64,000 nt of DNA from positions 1,426,001 to 1,490,000 of the forward strand of contig CP011126.1 of NCBI GenBank assembly GCA_001077715.1, given 5' to 3'. Below are positions 19,575 to 30,352 of this stretch, piece by piece. The position numbers and the translations under genes were made by a program. Positions within the stretch are counted from its first letter, which is position 1, and each line of letters begins with the position of its first letter. The notes below the pieces were generated by a model. The model was not told the DNA's origin, made no database searches, and was given only the letters and a program-made list of their open reading frames with translations. This DNA comes from Candidatus Coxiella mudrowiae (GTDB taxonomy: Bacteria > Pseudomonadota > Gammaproteobacteria > Coxiellales > Coxiellaceae).

Positions 19575-20931
19575 CGATTTGGAAAATTATAATTACTGAC
19601 AAAACATCTTTAGATCAGGAACTCTTTGATCAACTAAATTAAAACTCTCGCATTTATGTCGCTTCTTTGGTCAGGGCAACTCCTCAACATCTCCAATTCC
19701 TCCCTGAAACTATCGAAACCGTCGAAATTGATTTCAGCACTTCTTCGCAAGCATTAAGATATCTTCCAACCCATATCAAAAGTGTAGCTAGGGCGAGGAA
19801 TCAGAAGGGATGCTATTGAAGCGTTGCCTCCAACAGTGCGTTGGGTAGAAATCAACAAAGATACTTCGAGAGAAGCAAAAGCAATAAAGCTCTCGCAACA
19901 AAATCCCATATAAACACTATTTCCTTAATGCGCGGCATTACTTCTACTCAATTACATACTTTACCAGAGACAATAAAAAAAGTTAAAGTTATGCATTCCA
20001 CCTTTTCAGAAGCATTAAATACGCTGCCCAATATTCATTCAATCATCCTTGGCCATAACCTCTCTCCCACAGATGTTTCTAATTTACTGGCCAAGTTTCA
20101 AATCATATATATTAATGGAGACATCCCTTTGGAAGTGTTAGGTGCTCTCCCTTGTCGACTGCATACTCTATTTAGAAGCGGACGTCACAGCAGAGCAATT
20201 AAAGGCGTTGCCTAATTTATCTACCACCAAAAGTCGCCATCAACGGAAGTACGCCCCAAGACGTTATTGAGGTCCTAAAAAAGATAAATATTCCACTCCT
20301 TTATTTTAGGGTCCAGGTAGTTCGAGGCCTTACCAACCTCGACTTACCAAATTGAAATCTCCAGACATTCCTCGTTAACACCAGAAAAATTATTGTCCGT
20401 ACCGTACTCAGAAAAAAACCAACCATTGAGACACACTAATTGTGTTAGGACAAGAAACTAGTCCACGCTACTTATCTGGGCTGCTAGATACGATTTGGAA
20501 AGTCATTATTAAAAATGATACACCCGATTTCATTACTTTCTAATCTTAAACAATCTTATGTCCATACTGTATTTCTTTCTTCAGCGACTCAAGAACAAAT
20601 TCAAGCATTACCAGCTACTGTTCATTAGAAATCGATACAAAAAATCTCTCATTAGAGATCACTGATGCGCTTTTAAATAAAACAACCATTAAAAGAGCTA
20701 TTCTCGGGGATAGTTTGGCTCAATCCCAAATTGAGAGAATACTCCAAAACAATAACATTACGAAGGTTCTGATTTCTCGAAAAAAGCAAGAAACGATGCC
20801 TATTAACGATTGGCGCTTTCAAATAATTGAAGATTTATAATGAATATTGCAAAAATGGTACCAGCGCATCAGATTTACTAGAAAAAGCTTCAAAGCGGCC
20901 CTGTCTTAAAGAAACTCCACGAAGGTTATAA
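19575..20931 (+). pseudogene. Solenoid (leucine/proline-rich repeat) protein, disrupted
   Basis: Read across frameshifts, this encodes at least a dozen modules of about 21-22 residues following the pattern T-x3-L-x2-LP-x2-I-x2-V-x-I. Examples are TPQHLQFLPETIETVEID, DAIEALPPTVRWVEIN, TSTQLHTLPETIKKVKVM, TAEQLKALPNL and TQEQIQALPATVHSLEID-like units. The regular alternation of LP turns and V-x-I strands suggests a curved beta solenoid related in style to leucine-rich repeats. At least six frame changes and several stops occur; the longest open piece is 19841-20215. The C-terminal end reads NGTSASDLLEKAS. The family was not recognised; secreted host-interaction proteins often look like this, but that is inference. 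Confidence 0.6.
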
Positions 20932-21010
20932 CTTTGTTTTCGCTTTCCTCTAAAACGAAAAATAGACCGTCGCACCCATCAAGAAATAATATAAAAATAC
21001 CTTCGCGTTC

Positions 21011-22265
21011 TTAGTTTCTAGATAGAAGAATTTTTAATGAAGAAAAGAAGGGAGATGAGAGCATCATGTAAAGCGCATATCCAGCGATCATGAGATAGGA
21101 AATTATCAACAAAACAAATGATCGCTGGAGACAAATATAATCTGAAAGAAGCCCTTTTATTTCTGTAATTACAGCGCTACCCACGATAGCCATAATGAGA
21201 AATCCACTCGCTTTATTTTTCAAAAACTCATTCGGCAATTTAGCAATAGCTAAAGCGAAAATAGTTGGAAACATGACGGAATTAAAAATTCCTAATAACA
21301 ACAAAGACCACATTGCTATTAGACCTTTTGTCAAAATAACACTAGCTAATAGCAATAAATTAGTAATCGCACAGGCAACCTAACGTTTTGAGCGAACTGA
21401 TTTTAATTAACACATAAGTACCGACTAACCCGACCGATCATCGCCCCCCAATAGAATGAAAGATAACGTGCTAATTGAGTGAATGTTAGAGCAGCGATTT
21501 GCAGTAAATTTAAAAAATTCACAATTAAACTGCCCACAGAGACTTCGGCACTCACATAAAAAAGATACTGATCAACTCCCAAAATGAAAGGAAAATGTTT
21601 CCATAATTAGAAATCAATGCCCCCTGGCTGCTTCTTTTTGTAATGGATCATTCACAGAATTAAAGTTGAATCGACTAATAAATAGAGCAACCAATATCAT
21701 TAGCCCAGCAATGATCATATAAAGGACATCTAAATCTGTCGAAGCAATAAAACCACTTACCAATAAGGGAGCTATTACATAGCCTAAAGAATTCACACCT
21801 TAGGCTAAGATCAACCGCTCCGATGATGTTCTTACATTTCCCAGTAATGTCACTAGAGGATTAGCCAAAACTTGAAGAACAACCACCACTGTAGCCAAAA
21901 TAAATAATCCAAATAAAAAACCCTTATAAATAAGAGTAATTCTATCGGGAATAAAAATAAGGCACCCAAGAGCAATAATGAGTAGACCTACAATAATTCT
22001 TTTCTTGTATTTCAGCTTGTTAACCAATAGCGCCATAGGAAGAGACATTAAGAAATAGGTAAAAAAGAAGCTAAACTGAACCAGCATAGCTTGACCAGGA
22101 TAGCTTGCCCATAACTTACTTAAATGGATAACTTACTTAAATAAATTTTTGCTCGAAGGAACAGGATTAATAATCATTAAGTAAAGTAATGAATCCCCAA
22201 ATTAAAAACAACAGCACTATCGCACTATAATAAGACAAGCGGCTAGGTCGTAAATTTTTTGCCAT
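21011..22265 (-). pseudogene. FHS-family sugar permease (FucP/GluP type), disrupted
   Basis: Repaired reading gives a twelve-helix transporter of the fucose/glucose-galactose permease branch of the MFS. Pieces include MAKNLRPSRLSYYSAIVLL, YFLMSLPMALLVNKLKYKK, VVVLQVLANPLVTLLGN, GVNSLGYVIAPLLVSGF and MFPTIFALAIAKLPNEF, all in family order. A stop splits the first half at about 21799. The segment 21380-21610 is in wrong frames with several stops. The N-terminus is interrupted near 22105-22150 by a 17-bp partial duplication. It lies just downstream of the ribosomal block on the same strand. Confidence 0.85.
22111..22142. repeat. 15-17-bp tandem duplication in the permease pseudogene
   Basis: ATAACTTACTTAAAT occurs twice, separated by GG. 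It lies in the broken N-terminal segment of the sugar permease. Confidence 0.75.
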
Positions 22266-22299
22266 GCTTCCGTACAAACGAGGGAAGGAAGTTCATGAA

Positions 22300-22686
22300 C
22301 TAGACTTCTTCTGACGCCGTTTCTACTTCTCCTCGATCAACTAATTCAACAATTGCCATAGGCGCATTATCTCCAGGGCGGAAACCACATTTTAATACGC
22401 GGCAATAACCACCCGGACGTTCTTTATGTCGCGGTGCGATTTCTTTGAAAAGCTTAATTACGGTTTCATCATCACCTAAACGATTGAAAGCTAGACGGCG
22501 GTTAACCATACTGTCTTCTTTTGCTAAAGTTATTAAAGGCTCTACTACCCTCCGCAATTCTTTTGCTTTTGGTAAGGTAGTTTTGATTAGCTCGTGTTTG
22601 AGTAATGACACAGCCATATTTTGCAGCATCGCTTTGCAATGTGCACTGGGACGATTTAAATGTCTACCACTTTTACGATGATACAT
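22300..22686 (-). CDS. rplQ: 50S ribosomal protein L17
   Basis: Large-subunit protein near the peptide exit. The 128 residues match the family length, with the basic start [21 protein letters not shown] and the [14 protein letters not shown] core; the tail after about 118 is acidic. It starts three bases after rpoA ends and is the last gene of the alpha operon and of the whole minus-strand block. No strong terminator was found; a 12-bp palindrome AGTTCATGAACT overlaps the stop codon. Confidence 0.97.
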   Translation of the reverse strand: MYHRKSGRHLNRPSAHCKAMLQNMAVSLLKHELIKTTLPKAKELRRVVEPLITLAKEDSMVNRRLAFNRLGDDETVIKLFKEIAPRHKERPGGYCRVLKCGFRPGDNAPMAIVELVDRGEVETASEEV

Positions 22687-22689
22687 GTC

Positions 22690-23673
22690 TTACTTCTCCG
22701 GCAAATTTTCAGGAGGCCATTCTTCGATATGCATACCTAGACTTAATCCTTTTTGTGCAAGTACGCTTTTAATTTCTAACAAGGACTTTCTACCTAAATT
22801 CGGTGTCTTTAACAAATCGTTTTCGGAACGCTGTACTAAATCACCGATGTAATAAATACTTTCTGCTTTCAAGCAATTAGCTGCTCGCACGGTTAATTCC
22901 AAATCATCGACAGAACGCAGCAATAAAGGATCGATTTTATCTTCTTTTCCACCGGTGGATCGATATTCTTCATGCTTCAAATCGACAAAAGCAGCTAATT
23001 GGTGTTGTAAAATAGTTGCTGCAAACTGAATGGCCCCCTCAGGATTGAGCGTACCATTAGTTTCAAGCTCTATAATCAATTTATCTAGGTCAGTGCGCTT
23101 TTCCACCCGTGCGTTTTCTACAGAATAAGAAACACGTCGTACCGGACTGTACGAAGCATCTAGTAATAATACACCTGCTGAGCGGATTTCTTCTTTTTCG
23201 GCACGCACGCTAGCAGATTCATAACCTCGACCCATCGCTGCTTTCAAGGTCATATTAACTTCGCCATCTTTAGTAAGATGTGCAATGATATGATCAAGAT
23301 TGACGATCTTGACACCATGATCGATTTGGAAATCTCCTGCAGTAACCACACCTGGACCTTTTTTATTCAGAGTTAAGGTAGCTTCATTGCGTCCTTCTAA
23401 TTTAACAGCAACTCCTTTTAGATTTAATATAATACTCACTACGTCTTCACGTACGCCCTCGAGAGAGCTGTATTCATGTAAAACACCTTCCATCTGGGCT
23501 TCGACAATAGCGGCTCCAGGCATGGAGGATAATAAAATTCGTCTCAGAGCATTTCCTAAAGTATGTCCAAATCCACGCTCTAATGGTTCTAGCACGATGC
23601 GAAAGTTATTAGGCGACACCGGATGAACCTGAATATTTTTTGGGGTTAAAAAGGATTTAAGAAGATCTTGCAT
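22690..23673 (-). CDS. rpoA: RNA polymerase subunit alpha
   Basis: Dimeric scaffold of RNA polymerase that also contacts UP elements and activators. In the 327-residue protein the N-terminal dimerisation domain (about 1-235) carries [23 protein letters not shown]. The C-terminal domain (about 245-320) carries the DNA-binding helix-hairpin-helix [13 protein letters not shown]. Length equals the usual 325-330. It sits between rpsD and rplQ as in other gammaproteobacteria. Confidence 0.98.
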   Translation of the reverse strand: MQDLLKSFLTPKNIQVHPVSPNNFRIVLEPLERGFGHTLGNALRRILLSSMPGAAIVEAQMEGVLHEYSSLEGVREDVVSIILNLKGVAVKLEGRNEATLTLNKKGPGVVTAGDFQIDHGVKIVNLDHIIAHLTKDGEVNMTLKAAMGRGYESASVRAEKEEIRSAGVLLLDASYSPVRRVSYSVENARVEKRTDLDKLIIELETNGTLNPEGAIQFAATILQHQLAAFVDLKHEEYRSTGGKEDKIDPLLLRSVDDLELTVRAANCLKAESIYYIGDLVQRSENDLLKTPNLGRKSLLEIKSVLAQKGLSLGMHIEEWPPENLPEK

Positions 23674-23685
23674 ATCTAGTGCCCC

Positions 23686-24306
23686 TTATTTCGAATAGAG
23701 CTCAACAACGAGGTTAACTTTAAATTCAGCAGGTAATTCTGTCACATCGGGTTGATTTTTAAATGTACCCACCATTTTTTTAATGTCTACTTCGATCCAG
23801 GAAACCGGCGCACGCTGCTGTACTAATTCTAATGCGCCTTTAATTCGGAGTTGTTTCTTTGCTCGACTCCGAACTTCGATCAAATCTCCAGGTTTTACTT
23901 GGCAAGAAGGAATATTAACCACTTCCCCGTTAACGAGGATCGCTTTATGACTTACCAGCTGTCTCGCTTCTGCTCGGGTAGCCGAAAATCCCATTCGGTA
24001 GACAACATTATCTAACCGCCTTTCCAATAGGCTCAATAAATTATCCCCAGTTGATCCCTTTAGCCTATCAGCTTGCCGATAATAATTATGAAATTGTTTT
24101 TCTAAGACATTGTAATAACGTTTAATCATTTGCTTCATTCGCAATTGGACTCCATAGTCTGTCGTCCGCCCACGGCGTTGCCAGTGCATCCCAGGAATAC
24201 GTTCAATATTGCATTTCGAATCAATAGCCCGAATACCACTTTTCAGTTGTAAATCAGTTTTTTCGCGTCGTGACAATCGACATTTTGGGCCTAAATACCT
24301 TGCCAT
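23686..24306 (-). CDS. rpsD: 30S ribosomal protein S4
   Basis: Primary 16S rRNA-binding protein and, in enterobacteria, translational repressor of the alpha operon. In the 206 residues the N-terminal [15 protein letters not shown] and the S4 RNA-binding domain at about 95-155 ([28 protein letters not shown]) are clear. The zinc-binding Cys cluster of some S4 forms is absent, as in other proteobacteria. A structured leader before rpsM could be its control site here. Confidence 0.97.
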   Translation of the reverse strand: MARYLGPKCRLSRREKTDLQLKSGIRAIDSKCNIERIPGMHWQRRGRTTDYGVQLRMKQMIKRYYNVLEKQFHNYYRQADRLKGSTGDNLLSLLERRLDNVVYRMGFSATRAEARQLVSHKAILVNGEVVNIPSCQVKPGDLIEVRSRAKKQLRIKGALELVQQRAPVSWIEVDIKKMVGTFKNQPDVTELPAEFKVNLVVELYSK

Positions 24307-24320
24307 TACTTAATTACCTC

Positions 24321-24692
24321 CTAAACTCGTCGTTTCTTACGTGGTCGACAGCCATTGTGCGGTAATGCTGTGCGATCTTCGAGACTAACAATTTTCAAAC
24401 CTGCGGAACGTAATCCTCGAACAGCAGAATCACGTCCCGCACCTGGACCTTTAATACAGACAGAAACAGCCTCCATACCGAAATCTTGAATGGCTCTTTC
24501 AGCCACTCCTTCGGCAGCTAATTGCGCACCATAGGGGGTTCCTTTACGCGAACCTTTGAATCCAGATCCACCCGCCGACCTAAAACACAATACATTACCC
24601 TGGAGGTCAGAAATACATATTTTTGTGTTATTAAATGTTGCATTGATATGAGCAATGCCTTCACTGACTTTGCGATAACGTTTTTTTGCCAT
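24321..24692 (-). CDS. rpsK: 30S ribosomal protein S11
   Basis: Platform protein of the small subunit. The 123 residues carry [22 protein letters not shown] and the C-terminal CRPRKKRRV, both hallmarks of S11. Usual length is about 129; the slightly short N-terminus is normal for this lineage. It lies between rpsM and rpsD. Confidence 0.97.
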   Translation of the reverse strand: MAKKRYRKVSEGIAHINATFNNTKICISDLQGNVLCFRSAGGSGFKGSRKGTPYGAQLAAEGVAERAIQDFGMEAVSVCIKGPGAGRDSAVRGLRSAGLKIVSLEDRTALPHNGCRPRKKRRV

Positions 24693-24713
24693 GAAATAAC
24701 CTTTTTCTTTTTG

Positions 24714-25073
24714 TCAAGTTCGTATAGGTTTACGTTTACCTTTGCGCGTGCGACCATTCGTACGGGTTCGTTGACCACGGACTGGAAGTCCACGACGATG
24801 ACGGATACCTTGATAGGTTCCTAAGTCCATCTTCCGTTTGATATCCATGGAACGTTTACGTCTTAACCCTCCTTCCACCGTGAACTTACTCACTTCGTTC
24901 CGTAAAGCATCAAGCTCGACCTCGGACAAGTCCTTTATTTTGGAAGCGGGATCAATGTTCGCTGCTTTGCAAATTTTTACCGCACGAGAATTGCCTACGC
25001 CGTAAATGGCTTGAAGGGCTACTCGTGCGTGTTTTTCCATCGGAAGGTTAATGCCTGCGATACGAGCTAGCAT
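24714..25073 (-). CDS. rpsM: 30S ribosomal protein S13
   Basis: Head protein contacting the P-site tRNA and forming bridges to the large subunit. The 119 residues start ARIAGINLP; the helix-two-turn-helix [13 protein letters not shown] and the basic tail [22 protein letters not shown] are intact. GGAG lies twelve bases upstream of ATG 25073. It is preceded by a structured 180-bp gap after rpmJ. Confidence 0.97.
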   Translation of the reverse strand: MLARIAGINLPMEKHARVALQAIYGVGNSRAVKICKAANIDPASKIKDLSEVELDALRNEVSKFTVEGGLRRKRSMDIKRKMDLGTYQGIRHRRGLPVRGQRTRTNGRTRKGKRKPIRT

Positions 25074-25127
25074 TCTGTTATTTACTCCAACTTATTAATA
25101 ATTCATCAAAAAAGCGTTTAAGCATAC

Positions 25128-25245
25128 TCTTCATGGCTTGATAAATCAAGGGATGAAGAGCACTCCTAGCAGCTCCAGTAAGTACTCCCTAGCGATTTTC
25201 TAACCTATAGTTTGACACCCCCCTCCTGAACGAAGGAATCGCTAG
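25128..25245 (-). promoter_or_regulatory. Structured leader before rpsM (possible S4-responsive alpha-operon leader)
   Basis: The rpmJ-rpsM gap can form two strong hairpins. One is TCTTCAT-GG-CTTGAT-AA-ATCAAG-GG-ATGAAGA (25128-25159), 13 pairs around a symmetric GG/GG loop. The other pairs CTAGCGATT (25189-25197) with AATCGCTAG (25237-25245), enclosing a G-rich segment. The position equals that of the S4 translational control site of enterobacteria. The sequence is not the E. coli element, so a different fold or simple mRNA processing is possible. Confidence 0.5.
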
Positions 25246-25252
25246 CAAAGTC

Positions 25253-25375
25253 TTACTTCCCGCCTTTTTGCCGTTGCTTGTGCCGAGCGTCACTGCAAAT
25301 TACTCGCACGACGCCCCCCCGCCGAACTATCTTACAATTTCGACAAATTCGTTTTACTGATGCTCTTACTTTCAT
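25253..25375 (-). CDS. rpmJ: 50S ribosomal protein L36
   Basis: A 40-residue protein starting [17 protein letters not shown] and ending HKQRQKGGK. The zinc-binding residues are visible as C11, C14, C27 and H32, so this is the zinc-containing form. It is slightly longer than the usual 37-38 residues because of an extra GG at the tail. It lies 20 bp after secY. At this size it is easily missed. Confidence 0.96.
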   Translation of the reverse strand: MKVRASVKRICRNCKIVRRGGVVRVICSDARHKQRQKGGK

Positions 25376-25395
25376 CCCCTTTCCCCCCTTCCCCT

Positions 25396-26724
25396 TTATC
25401 GAATAAGCCCAAATTTTGAGCCTTTCATACCCGACTTTTTCATTAAGGATTCATATTGATGGCTCATTAAATAAGCCTGCACTTGCGCTATGAAATCCAT
25501 AATAACTACCACCACAATTAACAAGGAAGTGCCTCCAAAATAAAAAGGAACATTCCACGTTAAAATCAAAAATTGAGGGAGCAAAGCTACTAAAGCAAGG
25601 TAGATAGAACCGACTAAAGTTAATCGAGTCATTACTTTGTCAATATAATTCGCTGTCTGTTCACCCGGTCGAATACCTGGAATAAATGCCCCGGATTTTT
25701 TTAAATTTTCAGCAGTTTCTTTTGGGTTAAAAACCAAGGCTGTATAGAAGAAACTAAAAAAGATTACTGCAATAGCAAAAATCACAATATAAGCCGGCTG
25801 CCCATTTGAAAGTGCTAAGGAAACATTATTCAGCCATCCCAACCCTCGAACAGATGCCATAAATTTAGCCACAGCACCCGGAAATAAAATAATACTTTGA
25901 GCGAAAATTACTGGGATAACCCCCGCCATATTAATTTTTAAGGGAAGATGACTGCTTTGAGCAGCATATAATTTTCTCCCTTGTTGGCGTTTGGCGTAAT
26001 TAATAGTAATTCGGCGCTGAGCTCGTTCAAAAAAGACGACCACCAAAGTAACTGCAATAACTGTTGCAATTAGAAGTATTAAAGTTAACATGGACATTTG
26101 ACCTTGACGTACTTGTGTAAATACCTGACCAATAGCTGTAGGAAATCGTGAGGCGATACTCGCAAAAATAATTAAAGAAATTCCGTTGCCTACTCCTCGT
26201 TCCGTCATTTGTTCGCCCAACCACATAAGGAACATAGTGCCCGTTACTAGAGTAACAACAGCTGTAAAATAGAAGCTGAAATCCGGGTTAATTACTGTGC
26301 CACTGCTAGCAAGCCACTTTGTCATAAAAATCGATTGCAATAAGGACAATATAACGGTGCCATACCGGGTATATTGATTGATTTTTCGACGACCGGCTTC
26401 CCCTTCTTTACGAAGGGCCTGCATTTTGGAAGAAATTTGGCTATACATTTGAATGATTATGGAAGAGGAAATATAGGGCATTACCCCTAACGCAAAAATT
26501 GTCATCCGGCTTAAAGCACCGCCGGAAAACATATTGAACATTCCCCAAAAGCCTAGCTCATGTTGGTGGAAAAGGGCTGCTAGACGAGCAGGATCAAGTC
26601 CGGGAACAGCAATGTAGGCACCTAATCGGTATACAATGATGCCAATTAATACAAACAACAAACGTCGTTTTAATTCCCTTAGTCCGCCTTGTGACAACGG
26701 TAGCCCGAATTTAGTTCTAGCCAT
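25396..26724 (-). CDS. secY: Preprotein translocase channel SecY
   Basis: Pore subunit of the SecYEG translocon in the inner membrane. The 442 residues contain ten hydrophobic segments. The N-terminus has [16 protein letters not shown] and the plug region is normal ([20 protein letters not shown]). The cytoplasmic C5 loop [18 protein letters not shown] carries the SecA-contact arginine. The start overlaps the rplO stop by eight bases, implying translational coupling. SecE is encoded at 51780-52163; SecG is not in this window. Confidence 0.97.
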   Translation of the reverse strand: MARTKFGLPLSQGGLRELKRRLLFVLIGIIVYRLGAYIAVPGLDPARLAALFHQHELGFWGMFNMFSGGALSRMTIFALGVMPYISSSIIIQMYSQISSKMQALRKEGEAGRRKINQYTRYGTVILSLLQSIFMTKWLASSGTVINPDFSFYFTAVVTLVTGTMFLMWLGEQMTERGVGNGISLIIFASIASRFPTAIGQVFTQVRQGQMSMLTLILLIATVIAVTLVVVFFERAQRRITINYAKRQQGRKLYAAQSSHLPLKINMAGVIPVIFAQSIILFPGAVAKFMASVRGLGWLNNVSLALSNGQPAYIVIFAIAVIFFSFFYTALVFNPKETAENLKKSGAFIPGIRPGEQTANYIDKVMTRLTLVGSIYLALVALLPQFLILTWNVPFYFGGTSLLIVVVVIMDFIAQVQAYLMSHQYESLMKKSGMKGSKFGLIR

Positions 26725-27151
26725 TGACCTTACCGCCTGCTGCTTCTACGGCGGCCTTAACACCTTTTGTTACTCGCAGACCACGAATCGTCACAGGTTT
26801 TTCTAATTTGCCTGAAGCAAATATTTTAACGTATTTAACGTGACGACCAATAAGGTTAGCCGCTTTCAGGGTATCGATATCAACCACATCATCAGGAATT
26901 TTATTCAATTCATGTAAGCGCACTTCTGCAGAAATTAATTTCTTTTGCGAAGAGAACCCAAATTTGGGAACCCGACGTTGCAGAGGCATTTGTCCCCCTT
27001 CGAAACCTACTTTATGATAACCACCAGAGCGAGAATGCTGTCCTTTATGTCCACGACCACACGTTTTGCCTTTGCCACTGCCAATTCCCCGACCTACCCG
27101 CATTTTATTTTTTCGTGCCCCTTTACTCGGTTTTAAAACATTCAGCCGCAT
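26717..27151 (-). CDS. rplO: 50S ribosomal protein L15
   Basis: A 144-residue protein starting [14 protein letters not shown] at ATG 27151, with GAGGAAG seven bases upstream; an in-frame start 15 bases earlier would overlap rpmD and lacks support. The Gly/Arg-rich N-terminal arm ([19 protein letters not shown]) reaches into the 23S rRNA and is intact. Confidence 0.97.
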   Translation of the reverse strand: MRLNVLKPSKGARKNKMRVGRGIGSGKGKTCGRGHKGQHSRSGGYHKVGFEGGQMPLQRRVPKFGFSSQKKLISAEVRLHELNKIPDDVVDIDTLKAANLIGRHVKYVKIFASGKLEKPVTIRGLRVTKGVKAAVEAAGGKVNG

Positions 27152-27152
27152 T

Positions 27153-27341
27153 TTAAACTTCCTCAATCTTTAACATATAAAAGACCTTGTCAATCATGCC
27201 TCGATTAGCAGGTGTATCAATAACTTCTACTGTCTGATACATACGTCGCAATCCCAAACCTTCTATGCATTTGCGATGATTAAGTTTTCGCCCATATTTA
27301 CTTCCCACTAGGGTCACGCGAATCTTTTTCAATTGTGCCAT
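27153..27341 (-). CDS. rpmD: 50S ribosomal protein L30
   Basis: A 62-residue protein with the L30 core [16 protein letters not shown] and [16 protein letters not shown], length as usual (59-62). It lies between rpsE and rplO in the spc operon order. Confidence 0.97.
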   Translation of the reverse strand: MAQLKKIRVTLVGSKYGRKLNHRKCIEGLGLRRMYQTVEVIDTPANRGMIDKVFYMLKIEEV

Positions 27342-27344
27342 AAC

Positions 27345-27851
27345 TTACTCCAAAATTTCTTCAATAGTTTTTCCACGTTTCTCAGCCACGGACTCGGGCG
27401 TTTCCATGCTCTTGAGAGCTTTGAAAGTGGCTCGAACTACATTAATCGGATTGGAAGAACCAATACACTTCGCCAAAACATTTTGAATACCCATAACTTC
27501 AAAAACTGCTCGCATTGCGTTCCCAGCAATCACCCCAGTTCCTTCCGAAGCAGGCAATATTAACACTGTTGATGATGCATGGGTGTCCTTTACTGGATGA
27601 CTTAACGTATTGCCATCTAACGGCACAGAAATCATATTTCGACGAGCGTCTTCCGTAGCCTTCTGAATAGCGGCTGGAACTTCTCGCGCTTTCCCCAAGC
27701 CAAATCCTACTTTCCCTTCACCATCGCCCGCAACGACCAATGCGGAAAAACCAAACACGCGTCCACCTTTTACGACTTTCGCCGTACGCCGAACATAAAC
27801 CAGTTTATCCTGGTTACCATCGGTTGTCGTATCAGTACCCACTTCACGCAT
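27345..27851 (-). CDS. rpsE: 30S ribosomal protein S5
   Basis: Fidelity-related small-subunit protein. In 168 residues the double-stranded RNA-binding fold carries [29 protein letters not shown] and the C-terminal domain has [15 protein letters not shown]. The start overlaps nothing; rplR ends 11 bases upstream. Length matches E. coli (167). Confidence 0.97.
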   Translation of the reverse strand: MREVGTDTTTDGNQDKLVYVRRTAKVVKGGRVFGFSALVVAGDGEGKVGFGLGKAREVPAAIQKATEDARRNMISVPLDGNTLSHPVKDTHASSTVLILPASEGTGVIAGNAMRAVFEVMGIQNVLAKCIGSSNPINVVRATFKALKSMETPESVAEKRGKTIEEILE

Positions 27852-27862
27852 AGATGCACCTT

Positions 27863-28213
27863 TTAAAATTCAATTCCACCCTCACGTGCTGCTTCTGCCA
27901 ATGCCCGCACGCGCCCGTGGTATTTATAACCACTACGATCGAAAGCCACTTTCGTAACCCCTGCTTTTTTGGCACGTTCCGCAATAAGCTTACCGACCAC
28001 CGCAGCTGCTGCGATATTGCCCCCATACTTTAATTCACCTTTCACTTCTTTTTCCAAAGTCGATGCAGCAGCTAATATGCTTGCATCGGAAGAAATAAGT
28101 TGAGCATAAATATGATTGAGCGAGCGGTGAACACATAAGCGCGCTATATTCAATTCTTTAATTTTCGCCCTTGTTCGACACGCACGTCGAAGTTGTTTTT
28201 TTCGTTTATCCAT
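27863..28213 (-). CDS. rplR: 50S ribosomal protein L18
   Basis: A 5S rRNA-binding protein of 116 residues with the N-terminal basic arm [16 protein letters not shown] and the C-terminal [23 protein letters not shown]. Its start overlaps the rplF stop by one base. Confidence 0.97.
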   Translation of the reverse strand: MDKRKKQLRRACRTRAKIKELNIARLCVHRSLNHIYAQLISSDASILAAASTLEKEVKGELKYGGNIAAAAVVGKLIAERAKKAGVTKVAFDRSGYKYHGRVRALAEAAREGGIEF

Positions 28214-28749
28214 TATTTCTTCTTAGCCTCTTTACGAACCACGTGTTCATCATCATAGCGAATGCCTTTACCTTTATAAGGTTCAGGCGGCCGGATCGCA
28301 CGAATATTTGCCGCCACTTGGCAAACCCCTTGCCAATCAGCTCCCTTGATAATAATTTCAGTCGTACTGGGAGTTTCCACGGAAATTCCTTCTGGCATTT
28401 TAATGTTCACCGGATGAGAAAACCCGACTGTTAAATTCAAAGTCTTCCCTTGGGCCTTCGCCCGATAACCAACCCCTACCACCACCAGTTTCCGTTGAAA
28501 TCCTTCATGCACACCGCGAACCATGTTTTGGATCACAGCGCGGGTCGTTCCTGCTAACGCATTCGACTCTGGCAGATCATTCGCTGGTAACATTTGGAGT
28601 TTACCATTGCCTTCTGTAACTTTGACGGCGTTATGAACTCTTTCGGTAAGTTCACCCAGCTTACCTTTAACCGTCACGAGTTGTCCCTGAATTTTAATAT
28701 CAACACCATCAGGGATTTTAATCGGATTTTTTGCTACACGACTTACCAT
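28213..28749 (-). CDS. rplF: 50S ribosomal protein L6
   Basis: A 178-residue two-domain protein near the factor-binding site. [20 protein letters not shown] opens it and the C-terminal signature [24 protein letters not shown] closes it. Length is normal (177). It is followed at once by rplR. Confidence 0.97.
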   Translation of the reverse strand: MVSRVAKNPIKIPDGVDIKIQGQLVTVKGKLGELTERVHNAVKVTEGNGKLQMLPANDLPESNALAGTTRAVIQNMVRGVHEGFQRKLVVVGVGYRAKAQGKTLNLTVGFSHPVNIKMPEGISVETPSTTEIIIKGADWQGVCQVAANIRAIRPPEPYKGKGIRYDDEHVVRKEAKKK

Positions 28750-28761
28750 AAACCTCTTCTC

Positions 28762-29154
28762 CTAGCTAACGTAACAAATAACTTCTCCGCCTTCACCACG
28801 ACGCCGTGCCTCACGATCAGATATCACCCCCTTTGAAGTTGAAATAATGGCAATACCTAAGCCATTGTTTACTTTAGGTAATTTATCCTTACCTTTATAT
28901 ACACGCAAAGCTGGCCCGCTTAAACGTTTTATAGTTGAAATAACAGGTTCCCCTTCGTGATATTTCAAGGTAATTATTAACTCTCGTTTGATCGGATCGT
29001 TTTTCTCTCGATAACCGATAATATAACCCTCGTTCTTCAACACCTCCGCAATACTTAATTTTAATTTTGATGAAGGCATAGCGACTTCTTTTTTGGCCAC
29101 TGCTTGTGCATTGCGAATACGTGTCAACATATCGGATATAGGATCTTGCATCAT
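28762..29154 (-). CDS. rpsH: 30S ribosomal protein S8
   Basis: A 130-residue 16S-binding protein and, in E. coli, repressor of the spc operon. The N-terminal [16 protein letters not shown] and C-terminal [22 protein letters not shown] are classic. Two adjacent ATG codons (29154, 29151) could serve as start; the first gives the usual length. Confidence 0.97.
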   Translation of the reverse strand: MMQDPISDMLTRIRNAQAVAKKEVAMPSSKLKLSIAEVLKNEGYIIGYREKNDPIKRELIITLKYHEGEPVISTIKRLSGPALRVYKGKDKLPKVNNGLGIAIISTSKGVISDREARRRGEGGEVICYVS

Positions 29155-29158
29155 AATT

Positions 29159-29458
29159 TTACCAACTCGCTTTTTTCAAACCGGGTACATCACCCCTCAC
29201 CGCAGCTTCCCGCAAATGAATTCGACACAACCCAAATTTTTTAAATGTGCCACAGGGCCGGCCACATTCTCGACATCGATGTCTCACTCGAACTTCGGAC
29301 TCATTACGAGGACTTTTTTGCAATTTCAATAAAGCTAACTCTTGATCTTCTGGAGTGCCCTTTTTAATAATTTTTTTTAATTCAAAGCGTTTTTTTCGCG
29401 CCTTTTGAGATTGTTGAATACGTCTTTTATTTCGTTCGATGATACTCAATTTCGCCAT
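29159..29458 (-). CDS. rpsN: 30S ribosomal protein S14
   Basis: A 99-residue long-form S14 of the small-subunit head. The C-terminal half ([34 protein letters not shown]) is characteristic. Unusually for a long-form protein it has C62-x2-C65 and C78-x2-H81, a spacing like the zinc-binding short form; most long-form proteins lack these Cys. Whether zinc is bound cannot be told from sequence. It lies between rplE and rpsH. Confidence 0.96.
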   Translation of the reverse strand: MAKLSIIERNKRRIQQSQKARKKRFELKKIIKKGTPEDQELALLKLQKSPRNESEVRVRHRCRECGRPCGTFKKFGLCRIHLREAAVRGDVPGLKKASW

Positions 29459-29468
29459 AAAATTACCC

Positions 29469-30008
29469 TTAATCTTTTAATGGGAAGCCAAAAGCTTTTA
29501 ATAAAGCTTGCCCTTCCTCATTGGTTCGCGCTCTAGTAGTGATCGTAATATCCATCCCACGAATAGCATCGATTTTATCGTACTGAATTTCTGGAAAAAC
29601 AATTTGTTCTCGAATTCCGAGACTAAAGTTACCTCGTCCATCAAATGACTTAGCATTAAAACCTCGAAAATCTCGAATACGAGGTATTGCAATCGAAATT
29701 AACCGTTTTAAAAATTCATACATACGTTCTCGGCGCAAGGTTACTTTACAGCCAATAGGCCATCCAGTACGAATTTTAAACCCAGCCTCTGACTTACGTG
29801 CATAGGTAATAATCGGTTTTTGTCCCGAAATTCTCATCATATCCTCCATAGCCCGTTCAATCACTTTTTTATCAGCTACAGCCTCACCAATACCCATATT
29901 TAAAGTAATCTTTTCAATACCTGGAACGGCCATCACTGATTTAAAACCAAACTCTTTCTGCAAAGTTGGAATAATCGTTTTTTTGTAGAGTTCTTGTAGT
30001 TCTACCAT
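29469..30008 (-). CDS. rplE: 50S ribosomal protein L5
   Basis: A 5S rRNA-binding protein contacting P-site tRNA. Starting at ATG 30008 gives 179 residues, the usual length; a longer frame extends into rplX and is not supported. Core motifs: [43 protein letters not shown] and [15 protein letters not shown]. Confidence 0.97.
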   Translation of the reverse strand: MVELQELYKKTIIPTLQKEFGFKSVMAVPGIEKITLNMGIGEAVADKKVIERAMEDMMRISGQKPIITYARKSEAGFKIRTGWPIGCKVTLRRERMYEFLKRLISIAIPRIRDFRGFNAKSFDGRGNFSLGIREQIVFPEIQYDKIDAIRGMDITITTRARTNEEGQALLKAFGFPLKD

Positions 30009-30018
30009 ATTTTTTGCC

Positions 30019-30342
30019 TTATACGTCAATGACTTCGCCATTTGAGGTAAATACTCGGACTTTTGAGCCATCCTCCAATACTTTAATTCTCACTCGGTCT
30101 GGTTTTTTGGTGGTAGGGTTATAAATAGCAACATTAGAAACATGAATCCCTAATTCCCGTTCTAATATCCCACCCTGCTCATTTTTATTAGGATTAGGCC
30201 TTACATGTTTTTTAACTAGATTTACGCCTTCCACCAACACGCGTCCATTAGGAAGAACTTTTACTACCTTACCCTGACGACCTTTATCTTTTCCTGTGAT
30301 TACAACAACAGTGTCATCTTTTTTAATTTTCTTCATTGCCAT
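30019..30342 (-). CDS. rplX: 50S ribosomal protein L24
   Basis: An assembly-initiating protein of 107 residues with a KOW motif near the start ([20 protein letters not shown]) and [19 protein letters not shown]. Length is normal (about 104). It lies between rplN and rplE. Confidence 0.97.
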   Translation of the reverse strand: MAMKKIKKDDTVVVITGKDKGRQGKVVKVLPNGRVLVEGVNLVKKHVRPNPNKNEQGGILERELGIHVSNVAIYNPTTKKPDRVRIKVLEDGSKVRVFTSNGEVIDV

Positions 30343-30352
30343 CAGCTTCCAC

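Noticed and set aside
30009-30071. N-terminal extension of L5
   Set aside because: It overlaps the rplX coding end and would exceed the family length by 21 residues.
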